In this document: in pieces, positions 9,655 through 21,239 of the stretch
Position numbering within the stretch: the stretch's first letter is position 1
Layout: each line of letters opens with the position of its first letter
Assembly (NCBI GenBank): GCA_029718625.1
Contig: CM056379.1
Coordinates: 53,155,579-53,219,578 of the forward strand
From: Synaphobranchus kaupii
Taxonomy: Eukaryota; Chordata; Actinopteri; Anguilliformes; Synaphobranchidae
Direction: 5' to 3'
Length of the DNA stretch: 64,000 nt
Notes under the pieces: generated by a model
The model's database searches: none
The model's input: the letters and a program-made list of their open reading frames with translations, nothing else
Told to the model about the DNA's origin: nothing
Translations under genes and position numbers: made by a program

Positions 9655-10491
9655 TTAACCCCTTTGCGCAGATGCCAAATTTGGTCAATTCACACCAGGT
9701 GTGAGCATCTCATAAACTTGGAAAATGGCTTAAACGAAACAAGACGGTGTCCCTTTTAAAAATCCTGACTTTATTTTCATAATTTAGGTCAAAATAAAGT
9801 ACCACAAATGCAAAGAAACCTTGGAAAAATGCAACAACAAAAAAAAGTTTTTTTTTTGTTTGCAATTAAATACTGAGAGCTACATATGTGAAACAGGTAT
9901 ATATATAAAATATACATTTCCTGGATCATGAGGGTGTGCACAAGGGTGCAAAATCTGAGGGTGAAATGCAGAACTTCTAAAGATCTATGATGCAAAATAT
10001 AGGCAGTGTACCCTTTTGTCCCTTAGTGTCTCCAAACCTATCCAAAATGGCTAAATTGTGCACTGCTGTAGATAATAAAATGATACCTTTAGCTACAAAT
10101 CAACTGTTTTGGCTCATAAAACTAACTTTTGCATAATTTTCAAGTGGAATTACTATCATCAGTATAGGGGTGTAAGGAATTAGATTTTTTCACAGGGAGG
10201 AAAACCAGTTTATCTGACTCCATTAATTTCAAAACCTGTAATGTCGATGTTTGTGTTAAAATATGGGTTCGCCTATATGCACATTGACTGGGGTGTGCTT
10301 ATGAAATAACGGGCGGCAAGACCCTGAACTCCAGAGAGCAAGACTATCTACTGCTACCAGGCATTCATCTAATTGTTCTCTGACATTAAGGCCTTCTATC
10401 CCAGCATGTAAGGTGCTACTCATCCGGGAATCTTGCAAATAATGTTTCTGCACCATAAAGAAGCGTCTTTAACCTAAAAAATATTATGTAG

Positions 10492-10765
10492 AGTACCAGT
10501 CAAAAGTTTGGACACACTTACTCATAGAAGTCTTTTTTCTGTTATTTTTACTGTTTTCCACATTTTGGAATAGTAAAGACATCAAAACTATGAGATAACA
10601 CAAATTAAATTATGCAAAAACCAAAAAAGGGTTAAACAAATAAAAAAAAGTATTATATTTTAGATTCTTCAAAGTAGGCACCCTTTGCCTTGATAACTGC
10701 TTTGCACATTCTTGCCATTCTCTCAAAACACTTCTGTGGTAAACAGGTATTCCACAGGTAAAAAG
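10492..10765. mobile_element. Tc1-like element end with transposase remnant
   Basis: The sequence 'taccagtcaaaagtttgga' followed by 'aggcaccctttgccttgat' and 'actgctttgcacattctt' is the standard outer region of a widespread fish Tc1-like element. The minus-strand frame here (10610-10792) corresponds to the very C-terminal part of such a transposase or its trailer. The rest is missing; the adjoining sequence is a foldback element. Confidence 0.6.
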
Positions 10766-10779
10766 GTGATGCCATGTAT

Positions 10780-11100
10780 AAAAGGATATCAAAAGACTCC
10801 TGATATCTTATTTCCAGGTACTCTTAGAAGCGATATAATAACCTCTGCATTTGAATGGATCTCTATGGGAATTGGGGGGTGGGACTTGATTTAGCTTTAA
10901 ATTACACTGGAAGAGTGTGGAACACATGGTTGGCTAAATGGCTCTAAGTCATCAAGGGTCTGACGTATCAAACAAGCCTTAAACCATCACTCTGCTGCCA
11001 GAAATACAGTAGATATGGATGGATAACTTGAAGGGTTTCTTCTCCTGACTTATTTTTCCATAGAGTTCAATAGGAAAATTTGTCAGGAGAAACAACCCTT
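10780..11100 (+). repeat. Foldback element, copy 1 left arm
   Basis: The blocks 'tgaatggatctctatgggaa', 'ggttggctaaatggctcta', 'atcactctgctgcc', 'agatatggatgga' and a central loop 'ttatttttccatagagttca' appear in this order, then the inverted order begins. The same arm occurs at 23282-27146 (interrupted) and at 51567-52090. The other arm of this copy resumes at 12971. Confidence 0.75.
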
Positions 11101-11318
11101 CATGGATTCCCCAACGTAATAGGTGCAATAGATTGCACTCACGTTGCCATACAGGCACCAAATGAAAATGAGTATGTATATGTCAACAGGAAGAACTACC
11201 ACTCAATTAATGTGCAACTCATTTGTAATGCCCGTATGGCAATCCGAAACGCTGTTGCAAAATGGCCAGGGTCGACACACGACTCCTTCATTGTGCGTAA
11301 TTCACTTTTTTCCAAAAT
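11101..11318 (+). pseudogene. HARBI1-type (DDE_Tnp_4) nuclease fragment
   Basis: The translation begins [17 protein letters not shown] and contains FVNRK-like [13 protein letters not shown] and [10 protein letters not shown], all hallmark segments of the Harbinger DDE nuclease. The first catalytic aspartate is the D of IGAIDCTH. The fragment ends near NSLFSKIF. The second aspartate and the glutamate are absent. Upstream codons (from ATG 11080) belong to the foldback arm, so the apparent start is artificial. It cannot be active. Confidence 0.85.
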
Positions 11319-11415
11319 ATTTTATTTATACACACCGTTTATTCATACAGTCGACCAGAGTCTGGTTCATCTGAACCAAAGTCTGCCGCACCTGCTAAGT
11401 TCCGCAACCACCTTA

Positions 11416-11604
11416 TTAACTGAATGAACAATGCCCCCAAACCTCGTTTACAGTCTGAGCCACAGACTGCCAGGCAACGTATTTTGATTTTGAGGAAACG
11501 CCACTGGACAGGCTCCCAAACAGCGTCCCGGCGCGCATTTGTACCTCCGCCAAGACGACTTCAATTTCGGACTCACTAAAGTTTTTTTTTTTGCTGCTCG
11601 CCAT
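11416..11604 (-). pseudogene. Harbinger Myb/SANT-like protein, N-terminal fragment
   Basis: The 62-codon frame starts MASSKKKNFSESEIEVVLAE and continues to LFGSLSSGVSSKSK and WQSVAQTVNEV. This is the trihelix-like Myb domain of the second Harbinger protein, which helps the nuclease reach the nucleus and bind DNA. It stops soon after the second helix-like part, so only the N-terminal half is left. It is convergent with the nuclease fragment. Confidence 0.8.
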
Positions 11605-11858
11605 TATAAAGTAGATGATTTGGGTTTGGATTCGGGCTCCTTTATATGCTAATTAAATTAATTAGGGGGCGTTTACAAGGTGGAGATCTAAAACCTTTCA
11701 GCTGCGCACAATTTTGTGATCATTTGTGATTTATAGATTTCACATCTGGGAGAGTGGCGTACGTCCATTATCTCTGAATCGCACTTTTGCTAATTTCAGA
11801 CATGATCTTAGATCAAATGTAGGATGTTTTCTACAAAACGTTTTATAAATGAGGCCCC

Positions 11859-12970
11859 AGGTGATGGCCAGTCTCTGATCCATATACTTCTGTGGACAAA
11901 AAGATCTCTGATAATTTACAATCCTCCTTCCAACCACATTCTTTATTCCTTCCTATTTATTTTGCCCTCTTCTACACTTTCACATACCCCTCATTTCAAC
12001 TGATATTAATCCCGCATATAATGCACATACATAAGATGCTTTATACATATGCTTCTTTGTTTCATGTTCCTGTTTGAACCTGTCCCAGCCATCTTCTTTC
12101 CCATGAGAAATCCTGGGTTCCTGCTCTAGGCAAGTCCAGTGATGTTGTTAGGAGTCAAAGGGTCGCAAGGCTGTCCACTGTCCTGAAGAGTGCCTTTTTC
12201 AACCTCTAATGTCCAGTTGTATGGTCTTTCCAGCTGTTGTTTACGACCCGTGCTTTTTATGGCTCAAAGTTGTAGGGCAAAGGAGTTGGAAGTCCAGTGT
12301 GAAGAGGCAAAGATGTAAAGTGGTAAGTTAGAACAGTGAAATTGCATCTTACAGGGGGGTAGATATCTATGGGTCCAAAAACCTATCCAAAGCATGTCAT
12401 AAAATGAATAGAATATTTTTTGTCCATTATAAAGCATATACATTTGCCCCTTCTGATGGTGTATGAAAACATTGATATCACACTGGTACACACACATAAA
12501 TATGTAACCTGATCATTCACTCTTGTACCGCAATAAAACATCACTTTTTCCCGTACTCTACAGTATGTAATATTTTGCTGCATGCCCTGGGATCACATTT
12601 CTCTGTAGTTTAAAAAATATATATTTTCCCACTTGTGACTCCAAGGAAAATTTTACATATTGTACATATGTGCATACATTAAATTGGAAAGAGTATTTTC
12701 CATGCCCTAAGTGACAAGTATAGCCCAGGAAGATACTAATATGCCACAGCCTATATTATGTACAATAAGATTACAATAAAATAATATTCCACCATCAGGA
12801 AAGTGCTGCCAAATGTTCTAGTTTCAATGAAAATTGGTACATGAAACATAAAACATGACTGAGCCACTAATGAATGCTTGCACTACAGTATGTGAAATGC
12901 AGTCAAAAAGTGTAAATTACAATATCAAACATATTGGACAAGGCAGTGGTTGAGTGGAGAAACGTACATA
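11859..12970. other. Unassigned sequence between foldback arms
   Basis: No gene recognised. This segment and the Harbinger fragment lie between two copies of GGAGAAACAACCCTT (11086-11100 and 12971-12985). Confidence 0.35.
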
Positions 12971-13300
12971 TGGAGAAACAACCCTTAAAGTGATCCATCC
13001 ATATCTACTGCATATCTGGCAGCAGAGTGATGGTTTGAGGCTAGTTTGATACCTCAGACCCTTGATGACTTACAGCCATTTTGCAAACCATGTATTCCAT
13101 ACTGTTCCAGCATAATTTACAGCTAAATCTAGTCCCACCCCCCAATTCCCATAGAGATCCATTCAAATGCAGAGAAATTATAGTATCAGTTGTAGGAGTA
13201 CCAGAAAAGATATCAAGAGTATTTTGAAGATATCAAGTCATGGCATGCAAAGGATATGTGACCAAATATTAAAAATGATTACTTCATTCTACATTATGTT
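12971..13300 (+). repeat. Foldback element, copy 1 right arm
   Basis: This is the inverted counterpart of 10780-11100: 'ttaaagtgatccatccatat', 'ctggcagcagagtgatgg', 'gatgacttacagccatttt', 'attcccatagagatccattc' run in reverse-complement order. A tail with 'tggcatgcaaaggatatgtg' is shared with the copy at 51567-52090. Confidence 0.75.
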
Positions 13301-13820
13301 AAACTGTCCAATATTTTTTGATGCCAGAAAATGGGGGGGCTATGTACAAAATGATCTTTCTCACTGGTTCATCCGATATGGATGAAAATACCCTCAAATT
13401 AAAGTATATTAAATATTAAAATATATTAAAATATTTTATGATATGGATGCACGTATATTTCCAATGAGTCAACAGAGTTTATCTGTTGAAAATTTTTGAG
13501 TATCTCCTGAATTACTGTGATGCAAATTTTTGGACACCAAGGTACACTATTTCAAATAGCCTCCTGGGATTAAGCAGTAATCAGTCTCATATATTGTATG
13601 TCATGCTGACAGGAGGTTTGTCAACCAGAAAAGGTTTTTACCTTATTCACATCATTGACTCTCAGGGATTCATTGTAAACTAGAGAGGTGCAACTTTTTC
13701 CACTGCCAATAGTTTATACATGAATTATGAAAATAAATAAATTTATGGCATGGTAATAAATGGTACCAGGGTCTCCTTTATTTTAAGCCATTATTAGTGT
13801 TTGTGTAACGTTGACATCTG

Positions 13821-15813
13821 GGGCCCTATCTTGGCGATCTTGGCGCTTAGTCTAAGCGCATGGCGCTAAGTCCATTTAGGGCGTGTCCAAGTCCACTTTT
13901 GCTATTTTAACGGCGTGTTTTTTTGGGCGCTAAGCACGGCGCATGGCGCAACTGGGCTGAACCTAGTTGCTTCATTAATTATAGGTGTGTCTTGGGCGTG
14001 ACATCCAATAAACCAATCAAAATGTCATATCCCATTCCCTTTAAAAGCCTGCTTTTCCACCTTGGCGGATTGCTTATGATGGCGAAACAGACATGCTCGT
14101 GCGTGTTTAGTGTGATCAAGGAATAGGCTAAATGGAGTATGATCAATATTATTCGGACTAACCATTAGCCTATGAGTTCCCGGTAATTCCAGACAGGGCT
14201 GTTATTTTACAAAATATGTGCGGTTAAATTTCGCTAAAAGGACCTGCAACAGCTGAGAATAAGCTATCAATGGCTTCAGTCTCACCTTAGAAAACGCCAA
14301 ATTAGCCTGCTTGTTCAGCGAATTTCGTTTGATTATGCAATGAAAGTGTCAAACATCAATTCCAAGAGGCTGTTCTCATGGAGTTCTCGAAGTTCAAGCT
14401 TCATCCAAAGTTCATTAGGCTACCTGCATAGTAGGCTAATATTGATTAATAACATACATACCGTTATTTTGCCTTAATGATGACACTAAATAGCCATACA
14501 ATAAAGCTGTCAGGTTCGCAACCCATAAGTTCACGCATATTTCCCCTTGTTTAATAATGTCCTGTTTATGGAAATGTGACCAACCTGTTTTACTCGTAGC
14601 GTAATCCTTTAAAACAATCCACTTTCCCAGGAAGACCGTGAAACGTGCGACTTGGAAACAGAGAACATGCAGCTCACGTGCAGAGAATGGCATTAAAATG
14701 AATTGTGAATTAATTGTGTAACTTGTGCAAATTTGTTTTAGTTTCTAATTAGACGCTTAGTTCTCTTTAAAATCGTTTTGCTCAGTTAAGGAATAACGGG
14801 TGAAATCAGCTGGGTTTTAAACGGTGAGAGTATGGAAACCTGGTCACTGTAATTTAAAAAAATATGAAGGACGAAGAATAGCTAAGGTTACAATTTAGTT
14901 AACATGGTGACATCTCCGTTTTTTAACCATAGGCTATCGAAAAAAACCTTATGCACAGCGAATTCGCTGTAGCCTAGGCTATTTGAAAAACAATAAATGC
15001 AATATTCACTGGACAAAGTTTTGAACTTTTTTCAGTCACAAACCATTCTATTTACTTACAGGCTGTATTCATAGATAAACAGAGCTGTATTGTAATGACA
15101 TCTGAAGCGCATTTTCAGAACTTAAATGTCCGTCTATTGCCGTGCGCGAGTTTTCCATTGAATGACAATTCACGCATTAGGTGCAAAGACAATTCGCGCA
15201 TTAGGCTTGATAGCTATAGGTGTTATCAGCTCCTTTTTAATGGATAGCCATTGTCCCGTACCATCGCACATCGCCTGGATGTTGATGGAGTGGGCGGAGA
15301 GCAATGTAATGTGGCATTGTTTCCCTTCGCTGAGGGAAAGGTATGTGGACCTATGGAACCTTTTATTATTATGCATTTTTGATATAGCCTACACAATTAT
15401 AATATTTCACATTGTGATCTAGATATTTTAGTCATGCCTGTGCACGCCCCTGTGTGTAACAGACAGGAGGGTATGCGCGTTGTGCACACGCCTATGTAGA
15501 CGCACTTATATGCGCCGTTAAAATAGCATGTAAACAACTGCGACATGACTTTAGACCAGGTTTGTGGTGGTTCTAGCGCAAGCGCTTTCTGCTGGCTCAA
15601 GATAGCAATACGCCAAAAAGAATCCTGGCCACTCCTCATCTTAAGACCAACACGCCCAGTTCACTAATGATGGCGCAAGACTAGTTAATGGCGCAATGCT
15701 AGTTTGACGGCGTAAGCGTTAGGCGTTATTATGGACCTAGCGCCGGGTGTAAGATAGCAAAGACACTTGCGTTTGCGTTAGCGCCGCTTTGCGCCGGGTG
15801 TAAGATAGGGCCC
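13821..15813. mobile_element. Harbinger-type element, 2-kb family, copy 1
   Basis: The ends are GGGCCCTATCTTGGCG on the left and, read inward, GGGCCCTATCTTACACCCGG on the right. The flanking triplets are CTG and TTG, not an exact duplication here, but the second copy at 29355 has a perfect CTA duplication. The body is AT-rich and carries no transposase that I recognise. Short shared frames such as 15162-15422 and its antisense are not convincing genes. Confidence 0.8.
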
Positions 15814-15874
15814 TTGGAGTTATAAAGCTTTAAATGGAACGGCACAAAATTAAGCCTCTGCATAAAGGGATTAA

Positions 15875-17542
15875 TCGATTGCAGGTGTCCAGTCAACCAG
15901 AGGAGTCATTACTGCATGATGAAGCAGGCAGAGCCATATATTAAAAGCGCTTTTTCTCTTTGGTTTATTGTGTGACATGGTATATGGTAGTTCAAATGGT
16001 TCCCAGCAGGGCATCATAAAACTCTAACATATGTTATAAAATAACTATTGACACATCTGTTTTGGGAATGCATAGCATAACTAGTTAGTTCTACCTATAG
16101 ATCTGATATACCTGAAAAGCTTGTTAATTGGAAGACTTTGATGAAAGTTTAGCTTATGTTAGTGTACAACTCTATTCATTGCAATATCTGAATTACCAAT
16201 AGATAACTGTTTATCATGCATCATAAACATGTACTTTAATATGCTTCACAAAAAAGGTAGTGGAAAGCATAGCAGAAAACTCAGCCTGCCTCTGCCTCAG
16301 ATCCGGCTGAAAGCCGAGCAGATCATGTCCACCCTGCGCCTCCAGATCAAAACATGAACACAGTTTACATTACGCGGATCGGGAGTACATCTAGGCCCAA
16401 TTTTGGCCAGATGTTAAAATTATCTCCTTTTTTGAACTGTATTTGCACCAGTTTTGGGCGACTGTGTAAATTGAAGCTGGGCCAGATTTGTTTTACGGAT
16501 CCAACAGTTGCAGTGCATCCAGCCAGATCCGACCCAGTGTCAGTTTGCTATATGTGGTATTTCAACAAAAACACATTTTCAATGTAAAAATGCCACTTCT
16601 TTTTGTAATGTTTTTGGTAACTAACTAATTATGATAATGCATGAAGATAATGGCATCTAGAGAGACATGCATACAGAATACATGCAGACTACTGAAGACA
16701 TTCACGTAACCATAACGCCCTCTACTGACGAGAATGAGAATATCTCTCCTATTACCGATAACCCACAATTACATTTAAAAAGTTTGTAGATTAACTATGT
16801 ATTTATGTCTAATAAAATACAATGAACACCACCACCTGAGCTATGAATCGTGAAGAACCAAATAAATGAATGAACCAAATCTATAGAGAGACATGCATGC
16901 ACAATAGGCTAGATGTGAACACATTCTAGCTGAAAGAAAGACATAGGTGTTTTAAAGGTAGGCTATACACAGTGGATATAGTTGCTAATATGATATGGCG
17001 GAATATGACCGGCGTAGCTGCAGTTAATGTGAACCTGGGAACAGTGCATCCAAATCAAGCACAATAAGCACTAGGCCATAACGTAGCTGCACATACATTG
17101 AATTTTCCGGTAGGCTACTTTCCTGCCTATTGCTGCGTTCCAAGTAGCCTACCTCGAAAACTCGTAATTAAGACCTTCCGACCAGGAAAAATACATTGGA
17201 ACAGCCTGTTAACTCTGAATAACAAGTGGGAAACTCGGGTATCATCTCACAGCTCCGGCTGCCGAGTACTAGTAGGAGGAAAGTAACGTCATTCAAAGTG
17301 GATGAATCTATTTTAATTTAACACAATTTAATTTAGTGGTAGTTTCAATGTTTATGCGTGCCCACATCCTTCACTTGATAACACACATAGGAAATATAGC
17401 CAATGTATGGGGTTACAGCCTAAACAGTTTGCATAAGTAAAATATGGAAATACATTTTTAAAATAGGCCTATTAGTTTTATATAGAAATACATGTAATGT
17501 TAGCCTATTCAACACTGGCTTTCCGTATGCGTTTTTCTCTTC
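15875..17542. other. Unassigned sequence
   Basis: No gene seen. A GC-richer patch at about 16270-16560 (with 'gggccagatttgt' and 'tccagccagatccgaccca') looks like an old interspersed repeat, but I cannot name it. Confidence 0.35.
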
Positions 17543-18309
17543 CTCTATGTCAGGGGTTCCCAAACCGGTCCTGGGGACCCCCTGTCTATGCTGGTTTTCG
17601 TTGCAACCCCAGAATTTTAACAAGCTGTTAATTTTTCTTAATTAGGTGCTTGTCATGTTAAGAGGAATTATTTACCCACTTAAGCCACATTATATCAGAA
17701 ATAGCTATGGATGCCATGTAGAATAAACACCCCATGTTCACATTGTGCTATATTATTTAGAAAAGATAAGAAAATTATTTAACAGATCCATTTAAAGACT
17801 GATTTGAATCAATAGGCTCCCAATTGGTGAAAGTGACGACACATGGCCACAAAAACTAACCATTTGGTAGATAATGAAGAATTCAAACACAAAGCAAATG
17901 ATAACGAGCCAAACCTGCATTGTGTTAATAAGCTTAAAGAAAAAAATATGAGTTAAACACATGTGTTCAACAACCTAATTAGGAACCCATTGATTCACTT
18001 CACTCTTTAATTTGAGTGAAAATACATAATTTTGTAACTGCTTTTTATGTAATTCTTGCAATATAGCACAATAAGCACAACATGAACATGGGGAGTTTAT
18101 TCTACATGGCATGCATATGTCAGGGCTGGTGGGGGGAAGGACCCAAACGCGGACAGGACTGAATAAGCCAAAGTTTATTAAAAGGGGCAAAACAGCAATC
18201 CAAAGTAAAACAGGCAGGGTCGAGATCCAGGAAGGCACAGCAACAGTACAGAGACAACAGTACAGAGTCCAAAAATTGAAGTCACAGAACGGGCAGGGGT
18301 CAAAACAAA

Positions 18310-20092
18310 AAGAGGTGAAAGAGGTCCTATCAAAATTGAAACACATAGATGTGAAGAAATCTACTGGGGAAGATCACTTGGTCCCAAAACTTTTGCGTCT
18401 TGCAGCTCCAATCATTGCACATTTGATAACTCATATTTTTAATTTGTCATTATTGACTGGAACCATTCCCAATGTATGGAAAGCTGGTCTTGTTCTTCCA
18501 TTATTCAAAGGTGGTGATGCCAGTTCAGTAAATAGCTATCGGCCGATCACTAAATTGTCTTGCCTGGCTAAAATTTTAGAATCACTTGTAAAGCGGCAAC
18601 TGTGCAGCTTTTTAACTGTGAATAACATTTTAAATCCACAACAATCTGGTTTCAGGCCTGGCCACAGCACCATCACAGTAACCTCATTGGTTATAAATGA
18701 CATAGTAACAGCATTGGATAATAAACAAAAATGTGCAGCCCTATTCATTGATCTAGCAAAGGCTTTTGATACGGTGGACCATAACATTTTATTGAAAAAG
18801 TTGTCCTCCATCGGGCTTGATAGTGTGGCCTGTACCTGGTTCCAGGCCTACCTTTCTAATAGAACTCAAGCTATTATGGTTGGGGATATGAAGTCACAAT
18901 TCTTAGAAGTCAAGAAAGGAGTGCCCCAAGGTTCAATACTTGGACCTATTTTGTTTACAATCTATATAAATGATATTGCTAGTAATATAGGAAACTGTAA
19001 TACTCATTTTTATGCAGATGATATTGTGCTTTACGCCTCAGCATCAACGAGCACCCAAGCTCTTGCATATTTACAATCTGCTTTTAATGTTATAGAGCAA
19101 GCTCTAGCTGGTCTTAAACTAGTTTTAAATATAGAGAAAACAAAGTATATGATCTTATCTACACAAAATAGACATACAATTGTCCCAAATACTTCTATAT
19201 CCTCTTTGACTGGTGCTCAAATTGAGCAAGTTCAATATTATAAATATTTAGGTATCTGGCTGGATCACGATTTGTCTTTTATAACCCATGTGACCAACTT
19301 GTCCAAAAAAATTTAACCTAAAATCGGGTTCCTGTACAGAAATAGATCCTGTTTTTCACTGAATAACAGAAGGAGGATTGTGCAGGCAACAATCCTACCA
19401 ATGCTTGATTATGGGGATATTCTGTATGGACACGCCTCAAACAGTACTCTAAGGCCTTTAGATGTAATTTATCATAGCGTGTTGCGCTTTATCACGGGAG
19501 ATGGTTTCCGAACACATCATTGTACATTATATGATTCAGTAGGGTGGTATTCTCTTAATTATAGAAGGAAACAGCAAAGCATTTTATTTATTTATAAAGC
19601 ATTAATTGCTAAACTTCCTCTTTACCTGACTAGGCTTTTGTCCATTAAAAACTTAAGTCACTATACCAGATCTCAAGATTGGATCACATTAGAGGCACCT
19701 AAAACCAGAACAAACCTGGGTAATACTGCCTTTAGCACATGTGCGCCCTATATATGGAATAAATGTCAGGATACACTAAAGCTGGATTGCTTTGTCTCCA
19801 TTGAATCCTTCAAGAATGCTCTGTTGAACATGATAATGAAAGAGGCCAAATGTACTTGCTTTGAGTGATGACTTGATCACTTTGCTCCCTGTCTTGTGTT
19901 GTTTCTTATATAAAACATAATATTTTATTTATCTGTATATTTACTATATTTGTGAATGTATCTGTACATGAGTTGTAACTTTGTATTTGTAAATTTTGTA
20001 ACTGACTGCCAACAAGGCTCCCCTGAAAAAGAGACCTTGGTCTCAGTGGGACTTCCTTGTATAAATAAAGGTTTCAATCAATCAAAAAAAAC
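18310..20092 (+). mobile_element. L2/CR1-type LINE, 5' truncated
   Basis: The reverse transcriptase domain is followed by a short 3' tail containing 'gaccttggtctcagtggga', 'ataaataaaggtttcaatca' and a short A run, typical of fish L2-type elements. The endonuclease domain is absent; the 5' end falls just before the reverse transcriptase. It sits inside the LTR at 18118-21059. Exact junctions are uncertain because both sides are A-rich. Confidence 0.8.
18315..19868 (+). pseudogene. LINE reverse transcriptase, one nonsense codon
   Basis: The frame runs from KEVLSKLKHIDVKKSTG through PLFKGGDASSVNSYRPI, GFRPGHST, LFIDLAKAFDTVDH, KGVPQGSILGPILF and FYADDIVLYA, which are blocks 0-5 of a non-LTR reverse transcriptase. 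The catalytic aspartates (IDLAKAFD and YADD) are intact. A TAA at 19314-19316 interrupts the frame after NLSKKI; the same frame continues as PKIGFLYRN and on to WNKCQDTLKLDC, ending at 19868. The C-terminal region matches the L2/CR1 group. Codons upstream of about 18310 belong to the LTR and are not part of the protein. Loss of the endonuclease makes it inactive. Confidence 0.88.
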
Positions 20093-21239
20093 CGGAAAGG
20101 CACAGCAGAAGTACAAAAACAGAATCCAAAAAATCAGGGTCGCGAGAACACAGGCAGAAGTCCAAAACCAGGGAAGCGTAAAGAAACGAAAAAAAACAAA
20201 ACGAAGACAGAATACAAAAAAAAAACTAAAGACAGGAGAAAGACTAGGGATAACAAAAACTGACAGAGACTAAGAAAACAGAACGACTCGGGAAGCAACA
20301 GGCACTCGAAAGAAAAAAAAAAAAAGGCTTGTAGCAACACAAAGGCAAAACAACACTGACAAACTCACAAAGAAAAGACTTAAATCACAGGGTTATGTAC
20401 ACTGAGGAAGACAGACAAAATGAGAAACAGGTGTGCAGAGGCGGGGAGGGGAGATTGCTCACAGGTGAGCACAATGAAACGATAAGGGAAGCTGATAATA
20501 CAATTACGAGGGAACACATACAATGCGAACCGGACTAGCACATAACATATAGACTATACATGACCTGGGTCGAAGAAGACCTGTGCACACAACGAGGTAG
20601 AGGAATGCGGAAATCAGATGCAGGTGAAGCGAGTAGGGAATCACAGAAAGATATTCAGAGATGAAACAAAAGACAGGTGCAGATGGAAACTAAGATTGCA
20701 TTAGTAAATTAGTAGGTTAGTAGAAACTCTAATTCCCTGACGTTAGTAAATTAGTTGATTAGTATTATTTACAAGTTAGTCTTAGTGTATTAGTAATAAA
20801 CCTAATTCTAAGCAGTTAGTAGTGATTAGTAGATTAGTATTATAAACAAGGGTAATTAGTAAAGAAGGAAGTAAACGAGAGTGGAAATACAGCGAAACCC
20901 GAAATCACCAAAGGCTCCCGAATAGTGTGACGACGACAGAGAGTGACAGTAATACAAAACATGGAACAGTGAAACCACAAATAATCAGAATAAATAAACA
21001 AGGTAAAAATCAGAAACATAAATGAAACAAACTAACAGGTAAAAATCAGAGTCATGTCAGCATAGCTATTTCTGACATAATGTGGCTTAAGAGGGTGAAT
21101 AATTCCTCCAAACATGAAAAGCACCTAATTAAGAAAAATTAACAGCTTGTTAAAATTCTGGGATTGCAACTGTGGTAGCAACGAAAACCAGCATGCACAG
21201 GGGGTCCCCAGGACCGGTTTGGGAACCCCTGCTCTATGT

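Larger units (their letters stand above)
11101..11858 (+). mobile_element. Harbinger element fragment, 5' truncated
   Basis: It contains the middle of a HARBI1-type nuclease on the plus strand and the start of a Myb-like protein on the minus strand, the usual two-gene organisation of PIF/Harbinger. The right end, read inward, starts GGGGCCTCATTTATAAAACG, a typical fish Harbinger terminus. The left end is missing and abuts the foldback arm exactly at GGAGAAACAACCCTT. Confidence 0.75.
9659..15870. mobile_element. TTAA-family (piggyBac-like) element, heavily nested
   Basis: The left end CCCCTTTGCGCAGA follows TTAA (9655-9658). The right end, read inward, is TCCCTTTATGCAGA before TTAA (15871-15874). 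Two more copies with the same left end lie at 53137 and 63770. The first ~380 bp also match the copy at 53137-53690. The copy holds a Tc1 end, foldback arms, a Harbinger fragment and a 2-kb Harbinger element. I recognise no piggyBac transposase in it. Confidence 0.65.
18118..21059 (-). mobile_element. LTR (minus orientation) interrupted by an L2 LINE
   Basis: On the minus strand it starts TGACATGACTC and ends CAGCCCTGACA, so the ends are TG...CA. A perfect 5-bp duplication GCATA flanks it (18113-18117 and 21060-21064), and the empty site 'atggcatgcatagctattt' is seen in hAT copy A. A poly(A)-signal-like AATAAA is on the minus strand near 18175. Without the LINE it is about 1.2 kb. Tandem purine-rich units such as 'aggcacagcagaagtac' are repeated within it. 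Confidence 0.75.
17551..21231. mobile_element. hAT-type MITE copy B with perfect 8-bp target duplication
   Basis: The terminal repeats are CAGGGGTTCCCAAACCGGTC on both ends, reading inward. The flanks are an exact 8-bp duplication CTCTATGT (17543-17550 and 21232-21239). Without the nested LTR (18118-21059) about 740 bp remain, with no transposase frame. This copy gives the uninterrupted reference for hAT copy A. Confidence 0.92.

Noticed and set aside
15162..15422. 86-codon frame shared with 30693-30956
   Set aside because: Shared because both lie in copies of the same Harbinger-type element; the reading frame is not kept (an indel changes the start of the second) and no domain is visible.
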